Below are positions 29,793 through 38,341 of a DNA stretch of 64,000 nt, one piece after another (position 1 is the stretch's first letter; the number at the start of each line of letters is the position of its first letter). Position numbers and translations under genes: made by a program. The DNA comes from Xanthomonas euroxanthea. Its GTDB lineage: Bacteria > Pseudomonadota > Gammaproteobacteria > Xanthomonadales > Xanthomonadaceae. Location: NCBI RefSeq assembly GCF_900476395.1, contig NZ_UIHB01000005.1, positions 124,001 through 188,000 of the forward strand, in the 5' to 3' direction. Below the pieces are notes generated by a model. It did not search any database, was not told the origin of the DNA, and saw only the letters and a list, made by a program, of their open reading frames with translations.

Positions 29793-31368
29793 CGTCTTCT
29801 TCCAGCGCCAGCTCGTCGCCGCGCAAGCCGCTGCGCGCGCCCCAGTGATAGATGAAGAACGCGATCACCGCCACGCTCACGGTGTCGAACGGATGCGCGA
29901 TCCAGCCGTGGCCGCCGAACGTGCCGGCCCAGGACACCGCCATCACCAGCACGAAGAACACGATCAACCACAGCGATGCGCGCACCTGGCGCAGCAGGCG
30001 TGCCCTGCCCGCGCGCGAAGGCAGGCGGTACAGCACGTACAGCGCGAACGCGAGCACCTGCAGGCCGAGCAACCACGACAGCGTCGGCCAGGTGGACCAG
30101 TACACGATCAAGGCCGCGACCATGAACGACAGCGGCCCCAGCACGGCAAGGCCACGGACGCGAAACGGCCGCGGCAGCTCCGGCGCGCTGCGGCGCAACG
30201 CTGCCACCGTGACCGGCGCCACCGCATAGCTCAGCACCAGCGCGGCCGACACCACGCCGATCAAGGTCTCCCACGAGGGGAACGGCAGCGTCCAGAAGAT
30301 CGACAAGCCCAGGCTCAGCCACAATGCCGGACGCGGAATGCCCGACGCCGGATCCACCCGCGTCAGCACCGGCAGGAACCCGCCGCTACGCGCCCAGCCG
30401 TACACCACGCGCGGGGTGGCATTCATGTAGATGTTGCCGGTGCCGCTGGGCGAGACCATCGCATCGCAGATCACCAGCGCCGCCAGCCACGCCATCCCCA
30501 ATGCCAACGCGATGTCGTGGTACGGCAGCGCAAACACCTTGTCGATGCCGCTCCAGCCCGGCGCCAGTTGCGCGGCCGGGATGCTGCCCAGGAACGCCAG
30601 CTGCAGCAGCACATAGATCACCGTGGACAAGGCCACCGACAGGATCAGGGCGATCGGGATATTGCGCTGCGGGTCGCGCACCTCGCTGGCCACCGACACG
30701 ATCGGCGTCAGCCCCAGGTAGGCAAAGATGATGCCGCCGGCGGAGATCGCCGCCTCCACCCCGGCCATGCCCGACGGTGCGAACCCGTGCACGCTCAGGT
30801 TGTCTGCGTTGAAGTGTTTCATCAGCAGCACGATCACCAGGATCGGCACCAGGAACTTGAAGATGCTGACGATGTTGTTGGCCAGCGCGAACGTCTTGAC
30901 GCTGAAGTAGTTGAGCAGGAAGAACAGCAGCAGCAGGGCCAGCTGCACCAGCCAGCCCCATACGCTGGGATGGGTGCCGTTGGGCTGGTTGAGTAGCGGA
31001 AACCACGCCGCCGCATATTGCCGCGCCGCTTCCACCTCGATCGCGATCAGGCTGGAAAACGCGATCAGGGTGATGAAGCCGGTCAACGAGCCCAGCAAGG
31101 CGCCATGCGAATACTCCGGGTAGCGCACCACCCCGCCGGCGCGCGGCAGCGCGGCGCCGAGTTCGCAATACACCAGGCCGAGCAGCAACACCGCAATGCC
31201 GCCGAGAATCCACGACAGGATGCCGGCCGGTCCGGCGATGGACGAGACATGGCTGGCCGAGAACAACCAGCCCGACCCGAAGATCGAGCCCAGCCCGATG
31301 AAGGTCAGGTCGGTCAGGCTCAGTCGCTTGTGGAACTTGCCTTGCGTGGTCGCACCGTGTGTGGTCAT
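29782..31368 (-). CDS. APC superfamily amino-acid permease
   Basis: Inner-membrane transporter, 528 residues from the ATG at 31368, with about 12 hydrophobic segments. The N-terminal signature LTDLTFIGLGSIFGSGWLFS corresponds to the substrate-binding unwound helix 1 of APC carriers. The tail is acidic (ELALEEDDGE). It is the first gene of the unit with an S9 peptidase and a GH35-like enzyme, so import of released amino acids, possibly hydroxyproline or proline, is a reasonable inference. The substrate is not determinable from sequence. Confidence 0.9.
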   Translation of the reverse strand: MTTHGATTQGKFHKRLSLTDLTFIGLGSIFGSGWLFSASHVSSIAGPAGILSWILGGIAVLLLGLVYCELGAALPRAGGVVRYPEYSHGALLGSLTGFITLIAFSSLIAIEVEAARQYAAAWFPLLNQPNGTHPSVWGWLVQLALLLLFFLLNYFSVKTFALANNIVSIFKFLVPILVIVLLMKHFNADNLSVHGFAPSGMAGVEAAISAGGIIFAYLGLTPIVSVASEVRDPQRNIPIALILSVALSTVIYVLLQLAFLGSIPAAQLAPGWSGIDKVFALPYHDIALALGMAWLAALVICDAMVSPSGTGNIYMNATPRVVYGWARSGGFLPVLTRVDPASGIPRPALWLSLGLSIFWTLPFPSWETLIGVVSAALVLSYAVAPVTVAALRRSAPELPRPFRVRGLAVLGPLSFMVAALIVYWSTWPTLSWLLGLQVLAFALYVLYRLPSRAGRARLLRQVRASLWLIVFFVLVMAVSWAGTFGGHGWIAHPFDTVSVAVIAFFIYHWGARSGLRGDELALEEDDGE

Positions 31369-31397
31369 AGCTGGCCCCGGACAAATGAAAGCGCGTA

Positions 31398-31416
31398 CTG
31401 CGGAAGATGGCGTGGT
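31398..31416 (-). promoter_or_regulatory. Motif shared with the S9 paralogue 1 upstream region
   Basis: On the minus strand this reads ACCACGCCATCTTCCGCAG, 30 bases upstream of the permease start. The same string lacking one T occurs at 20433-20450, 9 bases upstream of the S9 paralogue 1 start. It contains TCCGCA, one half of the palindromic operator core. Function unknown. Confidence 0.35.
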
Positions 31417-31523
31417 CGTGCGTGGCGTATGGCGGTCAGTGGTTCTGCGATCGCGCGTCGGTGGTCCTGTACGACGGCAGCAACACAGGTCCGGCAAACG
31501 GGTGCAGGCGCATCTGGCCGCAC

Positions 31524-33389
31524 TCAGTCATCGGCAGCCGCCCCTGGCCCTGCATCGGCGGCATCTGCCGTAGTGCCGTCCGCATAGGGCGAGACACCCC
31601 CGTCGGCGATGAAGCGGTCGATGCGCGCCTCCAGCACCGGCAATGGCACCGAGCCAGTCTGCAGCACCGCATCGTGGAAATGGCGCAGGTCGAATTTTTC
31701 GCCCAGGGCGGCTTCGGCCTTGCGCCGCAGTTCCAGGATCTTCAGCTCGCCCAGGTAATAGGACAACGCCTGCCCCGGCCAGGCGATGTAGCGGTCCACC
31801 TCGGTGGTGACTTCATGCTCGCTCAGGGCGGTGTTGTCGCGCAGGTAGGCCTGCGCCTGCGCGCGCGTCCAGCCCTGGTGGTGGATGCCGGTGTCGATCA
31901 CCAGGCGGCAGGCGCGCCACATCTGGTAGGTCAGATAGCCGAAGCGATCGTAGGGCGTGTCGTACATGCCCATTTCCTGGCCCAGGTACTCCGAATACAG
32001 CGCCCAGCCTTCACCGTAGGCAGAGATGTAGGCGTAGCGGCGGAACTCCGGCAGCCCCTGCGCCTCGGCCGCCAGCGGCATCTGCAGCGCGTGGCCGGGC
32101 GAGGACTCGTGCAGCGTCAACGCGGTCAGGTTGTACAGCGGCCGCGATGGCAGGTTGTAGGTGTTGACCAGGTAGATGCCGGGGCCGCCACGGCCGCCGG
32201 TGTAGAACGGCGCCAGGTCCGGCGGTACCGGCTCGATCGCGAAGCGTCGCCGCGGCAGCCGGCCGATGTAATCGCCCACCTTGGCGTCCACGCGCTTGGC
32301 GATCCAGGCGGCCTGCTTGAGCAACTGTTCCGGCGTCTTGGCATAGAACTGCGGGTCGCTGCGCAGGAACTGCAGGAAGGCCGGAAACACCGCCTGCCCG
32401 GCCGGCGCCTTGAAGCCGCTGGCGGCGATGGTCTGATCCATCTGCGTGCGCAGCTTGGCCACTTCCTGCAGGCCGATCTGGTGGATCTGCTCGGGGCTGA
32501 GATCGAGCGTGGTGAACTCGCGGATCTGCGCGCGGTAGTACGCCTGCCCATCCGGCAGGGCTTCGCCGGCCAGCGTGGTGCGCGCGCGCGGCTGGTATTC
32601 GTTGCGGATGAAGTCCAGCAGCTTGGCGTAGGCGGGCAGCACCTGCGCATCGATGGTGTTGACCGCCTGCTGCCGCAATTGCGCCTGCACGTCGGCAGGC
32701 AGCGTCGCCGGCATCTGCTTGAACGGTGCGTAGAACGGATTGGCCTCGCCCTTCGCCTGCACCACGTCGGCAATGGACTGGTCGCGCCCGGTCAGGGTCA
32801 CCCGGGGCTGGCTGAAACCACGCGCCAGGCCGGCACGCATGTTGTCGGTGTGCTCGGCGAAATAGCGCGGGATATCGGCCAGCATCTTCAGATAGCGCTG
32901 GCAGTCCTCGCGCGTGCGCAGCTTGGCCTCGGCGCTGAAGCCCAGGTCGCTCCAGAACGCCGAGTCGCTGTTGAACGGCATTTCCCAGGCGCGGAAATGC
33001 TGCTGGTCCAGCAGCACCAGCAGCTGCTGCCGGTACACCTGGTAGCTCACCTGATCTTCGGCCGGCAACTGCGCTGCCGGAATCGCATCCAGTTCCTTCA
33101 AGGCCTGTCGCCAGTACGCGGTACGCAGGTTCTGGGTGGCCACATCGACCTTGGGCAGATGGTCGGACTGCCTGTCCTGGGTGGCCTGATTGTCTTCATC
33201 CACCGCGCCGGACAACTGCGCCTGGCGCCAGCGCCATTCGCGCGTATACAAGGCCTTGAAGCGTGCCGCTGCACTGTCCTGCGTGCTTGCTGCGGGCGCT
33301 GCGGCCTGCGCCTGCATTGCGGTGCCGCCCAGGCTGGCGGCAATCAGCACACCCAATGCGCTCGCGCGCCAGACGGTGATGGTGTTCAT
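31524..33389 (-). CDS. DUF885 family metallopeptidase-like protein (paralogue A)
   Basis: 621 residues from the ATG at 33389, with a signal peptide ending about residue 30 (MQAQA). DUF885 proteins are mostly alpha-helical with a gluzincin-like motif; here it is HESSPGHALQ starting at H427, followed by AYGEGWALYSEYLG carrying the third ligand. Some relatives cleave dipeptides or prolyl peptides, but activity here is inferred only. The ATG overlaps the TGA of the neighbouring DUF885 gene as ATGA. Confidence 0.87.
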   Translation of the reverse strand: MNTITVWRASALGVLIAASLGGTAMQAQAAAPAASTQDSAAARFKALYTREWRWRQAQLSGAVDEDNQATQDRQSDHLPKVDVATQNLRTAYWRQALKELDAIPAAQLPAEDQVSYQVYRQQLLVLLDQQHFRAWEMPFNSDSAFWSDLGFSAEAKLRTREDCQRYLKMLADIPRYFAEHTDNMRAGLARGFSQPRVTLTGRDQSIADVVQAKGEANPFYAPFKQMPATLPADVQAQLRQQAVNTIDAQVLPAYAKLLDFIRNEYQPRARTTLAGEALPDGQAYYRAQIREFTTLDLSPEQIHQIGLQEVAKLRTQMDQTIAASGFKAPAGQAVFPAFLQFLRSDPQFYAKTPEQLLKQAAWIAKRVDAKVGDYIGRLPRRRFAIEPVPPDLAPFYTGGRGGPGIYLVNTYNLPSRPLYNLTALTLHESSPGHALQMPLAAEAQGLPEFRRYAYISAYGEGWALYSEYLGQEMGMYDTPYDRFGYLTYQMWRACRLVIDTGIHHQGWTRAQAQAYLRDNTALSEHEVTTEVDRYIAWPGQALSYYLGELKILELRRKAEAALGEKFDLRHFHDAVLQTGSVPLPVLEARIDRFIADGGVSPYADGTTADAADAGPGAAADD

Positions 33390-35203
33390 CCGCGTGCCTC
33401 CGGCGCCGCCTTGGCCTGCGCAATCCACTGGCGCACGCGCTGCTGCAGCATCGCCAGCGGCATGGCGCCGCCGCCGAGCACCGCATCGTGGAAGGCGCGC
33501 ACATCGAAGCGATCGCCGAGTTCTTTTTCCGCCTCCGCACGCAGCGCAAGAATCTGCAGCTGCCCCAGTTTGTAGCCGAGGGCCTGGCCCGGCCAGACGA
33601 TATAGCGATCGGTTTCGGACTGGATGCTGGGCTCGTCGTCGGACGGATGCGCGTGGAAGAAATCCACCATCTGCTGGCGGTTCCAGCGCTTGTAATGCAC
33701 GCCGGTGTCGAGCACCAGGCGATTGGCGCGCAACAGCTCGCCCGACAGCCGGCCGTAGTCGTTATAGGGGTCCTTGAAGAAGCCGATCTCCTTGCCCAGG
33801 CGCTCGGCATACAGCGCCCAGCCTTCGATATAGGCGTTGTAGCCGGCCTGCTGGCGGAACGGCGGCAATGGCAGCGTCTGCGCAAGCGAGATCTGCAGGT
33901 GATGGCCCGGCACGCCCTCGTGATAGGCGGTGGTTTCGATATTGACCAGGGTGCGGCTGGCGAAGTCGCTGGTGTTGACCTTCACGATCGCCGGCTTGGT
34001 GCCCTCCGGATTGCTTTGCCAGTATTCGGCGCCGGGCGCGCTGCGCCGGAATGCGGGCATCGCCTGTACCTCCAGCGCGGTCTTGGGCAAGTGGCCGAAC
34101 AGCTTGGGCAGCTCCGGCTGCATCGCGGCGATGTAATCGCGGTACTGCTGCAGGATCTGCTCGCCGGAGCTGGCGAAGTGGCGTTTGTCGGTGTCCACCG
34201 CCTTGCGGAAGCTGGCCAGGTCGGCAAAGCCCTGCGCCTTGGCGATCACCGTCATCTCGCCTTCGATGCGCGCCACTTCCTGCAGGCCGATCTGATGGAT
34301 CTGCTCCGGCGCCATGTCGGTGGTGGTCTGGGTATGGATGGCATAGCGATAGCGGCGTTCGCCATCGGGCAGCGACCACAGCCCTTCCTGCGCGCGCCCT
34401 TGCGCGGCGTATTCGTCGCGCACGAACGCGGCCAGCTTGGCGTAGGCCGGGCGCACCTGCTGCGCGATCGCGGCCAGCAACTGCGCGCGCAGCGCAGCGC
34501 GCTGCTCGGCCGGCACCGCGGCATCGAGCTTTTTCAGCGGCGAGGCGAACGGGCTCTGCTCGCCGGTCAGCGCAGCGATCTTGTCGATCTGCTCGGGCAG
34601 GCGCTCCAGCAGATACCGCGGCTGCACCAGGCCGTCCTTCGCGCCCTGGCGCGACACCGCGATCACCTGGTCGATCACCGTCGGAATCGTCTGCAGGCGC
34701 TTGATGTAGTCCTGATAATCCTTGGCGTTCTCGAACGGAAACGCATCGCCGTAACCGGCCAGCCCCAGCTGGATGCCGCCGATCGGCTCCAGCGGCATCG
34801 CGTAGGTCTTCAGGTCGATGCCTTCCAGCGTGTCACGCAGCTGGCCGAGCATCATCTGCAGGCTGAGCTGGCGCTGCTCGTCCAGCGTCTTGCTGTCGAT
34901 CGCTTCGAATTGCGTGAGCAGCTCGGCGGTGGCGCTGCGTTCGGCCTGCACCGCTTGAAGCGAATAATCGCTCCAACGGTCGTTGTACCGCTTGTCGCCG
35001 ATGATGCTGGCGAACTCGGGGTTGTGCTGCAGGTGGTATTGCCACTGCTTGTCCAGCAGCGCATCGAAGGCCTTGGCGGCCTGTTCGCCGGTCGGCGCGG
35101 CCGTGGCCGCAGCCGATGTCTCCGCGGCAGGCGGCGCCGGCTTGCAGGCAGTGAACAGGGCGGCGGCCAGCAGGCCGATGGCGACAGGACGCAGGTGGTT
35201 CAT
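33386..35203 (-). CDS. DUF885 family metallopeptidase-like lipoprotein (paralogue B)
   Basis: 605 residues from the ATG at 35203. MNHLRPVAIGLLAAALFTAC is a lipoprotein signal with lipobox FTAC. The putative zinc motif is HEGVPGHHLQ at H428, followed by AYIEGWALYAERLG. It is a diverged paralogue of the next gene and translationally coupled to it, but membrane-anchored where that one is soluble. Probably a periplasmic peptidase acting after the S9 enzymes (inference). Confidence 0.88.
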   Translation of the reverse strand: MNHLRPVAIGLLAAALFTACKPAPPAAETSAAATAAPTGEQAAKAFDALLDKQWQYHLQHNPEFASIIGDKRYNDRWSDYSLQAVQAERSATAELLTQFEAIDSKTLDEQRQLSLQMMLGQLRDTLEGIDLKTYAMPLEPIGGIQLGLAGYGDAFPFENAKDYQDYIKRLQTIPTVIDQVIAVSRQGAKDGLVQPRYLLERLPEQIDKIAALTGEQSPFASPLKKLDAAVPAEQRAALRAQLLAAIAQQVRPAYAKLAAFVRDEYAAQGRAQEGLWSLPDGERRYRYAIHTQTTTDMAPEQIHQIGLQEVARIEGEMTVIAKAQGFADLASFRKAVDTDKRHFASSGEQILQQYRDYIAAMQPELPKLFGHLPKTALEVQAMPAFRRSAPGAEYWQSNPEGTKPAIVKVNTSDFASRTLVNIETTAYHEGVPGHHLQISLAQTLPLPPFRQQAGYNAYIEGWALYAERLGKEIGFFKDPYNDYGRLSGELLRANRLVLDTGVHYKRWNRQQMVDFFHAHPSDDEPSIQSETDRYIVWPGQALGYKLGQLQILALRAEAEKELGDRFDVRAFHDAVLGGGAMPLAMLQQRVRQWIAQAKAAPEARG

Positions 35204-35231
35204 GCAGTGACTCCAGGATGCAATGGCGGCG

Positions 35232-35320
35232 GTAGGAGCGCGCCTGAGCGCGACGGCTTTTATCGGAAATGCCCGTCGGGCTTTATCGGAAATGCCCGTC
35301 GCGCCCGGGTGCGCTCCTAC
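35232..35320. repeat. Palindromic repeat, single copy
   Basis: Begins GTAGGAGCGCGCC and ends GGGTGCGCTCCTAC, so the ends pair. Inside, TTATCGGAAATGCCCGTCG occurs twice. The right-hand end is identical to that of the three tandem copies at 55093-55356, so this is one dispersed family. It lies between the prolidase stop and the DUF885 start. Confidence 0.75.
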
Positions 35321-35342
35321 GCGTGCGTGGGCCTGTACAAGC

Positions 35343-36542
35343 TCATGCAAAGGGGTGGTCGATCGCCGGCGACGGCGGCGTAAACCACTGCGCGCCGGCA
35401 TCGGTGACATGAAAGTGGTCTTCCAGGCGCACGCCGAACGCGCCGGGCACCACGATCATCGGCTCGTTGCTGGCGCACATGCCCGGCTGCAGCGGCTGCG
35501 CATTGCCGCGCACCAGATACGGCGCTTCGTGGATCGCCAGCCCGCAGCCGTGACCGGTGCGATGCGGCAGGCCGGGCAAGCGGTAGTCCGGGCCCAGCCC
35601 TGCCGCCTCCAGCACGCTGCGCGCCGCCTGGTCCACTGCTTCGCACGCAACAGCCGGGCGGATCGCTGCAAATGCCGCCGCCTGCGCTGCCTGTTCCAGG
35701 TCCCAGATGCGCCGTTGCGCGTCACTGGGCGTGCCGTAGATCCAGGTGCGGGTGATGTCGGAGTGGTAGCCCTGCACGGTGCAGCCGGTGTCGATCAGCA
35801 CCAGCTCGCCGGCGCGCAGGTGCTGCACGCCGGGAATGCCATGCGGGAATGCGGTGGCATGGCCGAACTGCACGATGCAGAAGCTCGAGCCGTTGTCCGC
35901 GCCCAGCGCGCGATGCGCCTCGTCGATGAAGCGCACCAGCTGGTCGGTGCCGATGCCTTCCTGCGCGATGCCGGCGGCCAGCCGCTGTACCAGCAGGGTC
36001 ATGTCGCAGGCCTGCTGCATCAGTGCCAGCTCGGCCGGCGACTTGCACATGCGGCAGCCATCGATGATGGCCCCGGCATCGCGGATGGCCGTGCCCAGGT
36101 GCGCGCGCAGGCCGGTGTGCACGGCAAAGGCGATGCCCGGATCCAGCGCCAGTGCATGCGCATGGCGGTCATCCATCGCCTGCACCACCAGCGCGTACGG
36201 GTCCTCGTGTTCTTCCCACAGATACTTGGCGACCGGAACCTGCAGTACCGCATCCAGCGAGCCTTCCTCGAACGCGGGGCAGATCAGCACCGGGTCGCCG
36301 TCCAGCGTGAGCAGCAGCGCGACCAGGCGCTCGCTCGCACCCCACGGCACGCCGGTGAAATAACGCAGCGAGGTGCCAGCGCCGATCAACAGCGCATCCA
36401 CGCCGTGCGCAGTCATCAGGCGGCGCGCGCGTTCCAGGCGCTGTGCGTATTCGTCCACGGCGATCGGCGCGGCGCGTTGTGTCCACGGCGCCAGTTGCGC
36501 GCGCGCCTGCTCCAGCGACAGCCCGCCGATCTGGCCGCTCAT
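35343..36542 (-). CDS. M24 family Xaa-Pro peptidase (prolidase-like)
   Basis: Cytosolic metallopeptidase cleaving the bond before proline in dipeptides or N-termini; 399 residues. The creatinase-like N-domain is followed by the pita-bread fold with the dimetal site: D251 (LIDTG), D262 (HSDITRTW), H331 (HRTGHGCGLAIHE), E360 (SNEP) and E374 (RLEDHFHVT). No signal peptide. Its ATG at 36542 overlaps the TGA of the dehydrogenase gene as ATGA. It would free hydroxyproline or proline from imported dipeptides for the adjacent catabolic genes (inference from context). Confidence 0.92.
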   Translation of the reverse strand: MSGQIGGLSLEQARAQLAPWTQRAAPIAVDEYAQRLERARRLMTAHGVDALLIGAGTSLRYFTGVPWGASERLVALLLTLDGDPVLICPAFEEGSLDAVLQVPVAKYLWEEHEDPYALVVQAMDDRHAHALALDPGIAFAVHTGLRAHLGTAIRDAGAIIDGCRMCKSPAELALMQQACDMTLLVQRLAAGIAQEGIGTDQLVRFIDEAHRALGADNGSSFCIVQFGHATAFPHGIPGVQHLRAGELVLIDTGCTVQGYHSDITRTWIYGTPSDAQRRIWDLEQAAQAAAFAAIRPAVACEAVDQAARSVLEAAGLGPDYRLPGLPHRTGHGCGLAIHEAPYLVRGNAQPLQPGMCASNEPMIVVPGAFGVRLEDHFHVTDAGAQWFTPPSPAIDHPFA

Positions 36543-38155
36543 GTGCCCGCTCCAAGATCGGCGGTGCTCCACTGCCCATCGACCAGACGCGCCACCCCGC
36601 CCGGATTGCGCTGGCGCAACTCGGCCGGCAGCAACGCGTCCGGCACCGCGTCGTAGCTGTGCAAGGCGGCGAAGCGGCGGATGGAACCGGGCATGCCCAC
36701 CGCGGTGAAGCCCGGATGCCCGGTGCTGGGGAATGGCCCGCCGTGATTCTGCGCCGCACTCACCGCCACGCCGGTCGGCATCTTGCTGTTGATCAACCGC
36801 CCCACCCGCGCCCGCAGCACCGGTGCGATGGCCTGCCAGTCAGCATCGTCGCTGCCATCGGCCGCGCGATACAAGGTGCCGGTGAGGTTGCCTTCGAATG
36901 CCGCGGCAAGCTGCGTCATCTGCGCGAGGTCACGCGCACGCACCAGCAGGCTCACAGGGCCGAAGGCCTCGGTCTGCAGTGCATGCGGATTGGCGAGAAA
37001 TGCCTGCGCATCCACGCTCAGCAAGGTCGGCGCGTAGCGATAGCCGTCTTCGCCGGTATGTCCACCGGCCAGCAGCGCGGCACCGGCAGCGCGCAGGGCC
37101 GCCACACCGCGTTGCACGCCTTCCACCCCGGATTTGGAGAACAGCACCATCGGCAGGGCGGCCTCGAAATGCGCCGTGGTCGCGGCCACGAAGGCATCCC
37201 CGGCTTCGCCCTGCGGCACCACCACCACCCCGGGATTGGTGCAGAACTGGCCACTGCCCAGGGTGCACGAGGAGAAGAATTCCTGCGCCAGCGCGGCACC
37301 GCGTTCGTCCAGCGCGCCCTGCAGCAGGAACACCGGGTTGACGCTGGACAGCTCGGCATAGAACGGCACGCCGGCCGCATCGGCGGCGGCCTTCAGCGCC
37401 AGCCCGCCGGCACGGCTACCGGTAAAGCCGATCGCCCCCAGCCGCGCATCGCCGGCCAGTCGCAGGCCGGTGGCGTTGTCGACGTGATACAGCAACTGCA
37501 CCGCCGCAGCCGGCAGGCCCGCCGCAAGCAATGCCGTGTGCGCGAGCTGCGCCATGCGCTGGCTGGTGGCCGGATGCAGCGGATGCGCCTTGGCGATCAC
37601 CGGGTTGCGCGCGGCAATGGCCGAGGCGAAATCGCTGCCGGCAATCGCATTGAAGGCGAACGGGAAATTGTTCGGGCCAAACACCACCACCGGCTTGCCC
37701 AACGGCGCCAGATGCGAACGCAGATCGGCAGCGGTGTCGATGATGGGCTGGGTCCAGCTGTAGCTGCGCACCGCCTGGGCGGCCTGACGCAACTGCCCGC
37801 TGGTGCGCGGCAGCTCGTTACCACGCAAGCGCGTAGGCGCCGGCAATGCGGTTTCTGCGTGGGCCAGCGCCACCAGGGTGTCGGCATCGGCATCCAGCGC
37901 ATCTGCGTAGGCGTCCAGGAATGCGGCGATCCGTTCGACCGGTGCCGCGGCAAGTTCCGCCGCAACCGCTTGCGCTGCCGCAATCGCGGTTTCGACATCC
38001 TCCGCACCGCTGACCGGAAACTGCGGCCCGATCGCCTCGCCCGTGCTCGGGTCGGCGGCACGGAAGCTGGCGCTCGCCGCGCGGCTGGGTTGCCACCGGC
38101 CGGCCAGCAACACCTCGGCCTGCTGGATGGGCGTGGATTGGAGCGTCTCGTTCAT
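36539..38155 (-). CDS. Alpha-ketoglutarate semialdehyde dehydrogenase
   Basis: Oxidises 2,5-dioxopentanoate to alpha-ketoglutarate with NAD(P)+, the last step of hydroxyproline (and pentose/hexarate) oxidative catabolism. 538 residues from the ATG at 38155. The KGSADH-type features are VFGPNNFPFAFN, GFTGSRAGG, ELSSVNPVF with general base E268, and GSGQFCTNPG with catalytic C305. The longer frame to 38293 crosses a terminator and is rejected. It is separated from the deaminase gene by a terminator and coupled to the prolidase gene. Confidence 0.93.
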   Translation of the reverse strand: MNETLQSTPIQQAEVLLAGRWQPSRAASASFRAADPSTGEAIGPQFPVSGAEDVETAIAAAQAVAAELAAAPVERIAAFLDAYADALDADADTLVALAHAETALPAPTRLRGNELPRTSGQLRQAAQAVRSYSWTQPIIDTAADLRSHLAPLGKPVVVFGPNNFPFAFNAIAGSDFASAIAARNPVIAKAHPLHPATSQRMAQLAHTALLAAGLPAAAVQLLYHVDNATGLRLAGDARLGAIGFTGSRAGGLALKAAADAAGVPFYAELSSVNPVFLLQGALDERGAALAQEFFSSCTLGSGQFCTNPGVVVVPQGEAGDAFVAATTAHFEAALPMVLFSKSGVEGVQRGVAALRAAGAALLAGGHTGEDGYRYAPTLLSVDAQAFLANPHALQTEAFGPVSLLVRARDLAQMTQLAAAFEGNLTGTLYRAADGSDDADWQAIAPVLRARVGRLINSKMPTGVAVSAAQNHGGPFPSTGHPGFTAVGMPGSIRRFAALHSYDAVPDALLPAELRQRNPGGVARLVDGQWSTADLGAGT

Positions 38156-38213
38156 TGCGGCACCTTCGGTTGCATGAGGACGGACGCTGCACGCCATGCG
38201 GCAGCGGCCGACC

Positions 38214-38255
38214 AAAAAACGCCGAGGATGCCATGTTGATGCGACACCCTCGGCG
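38214..38255 (-). terminator. Rho-independent terminator between deaminase and dehydrogenase genes
   Basis: On the minus strand CGCCGAGG, a 20-base loop, CCTCGGCG, then G and TTTTTT. It lies 87 bases after the deaminase stop and 59 bases before the dehydrogenase start, so it would end or attenuate the upper hydroxyproline transcript. Confidence 0.8.
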
Positions 38256-38341
38256 ACCCGCGTCTCGCTACACCGGCCACCCCATGCGCGCATGACTCCG
38301 TGCGCGTCGCGTATCCAGGGACGTGCGGCGAGACCTCATCG

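Noticed and set aside
27474..29855. 793-codon open frame opposite S9 paralogue 2
   Set aside because: Shadow of the peptidase gene; His/Arg/Ala-rich with no signal peptide or motif.
36443..38239. 598-codon open frame opposite the KGSADH gene
   Set aside because: Mirror frame; the dehydrogenase catalytic Cys and Glu motifs are on the minus strand.
36539..38293. KGSADH start at 38293
   Set aside because: Would place a terminator stem-loop inside the coding region; the ATG at 38155 gives the family N-terminus.
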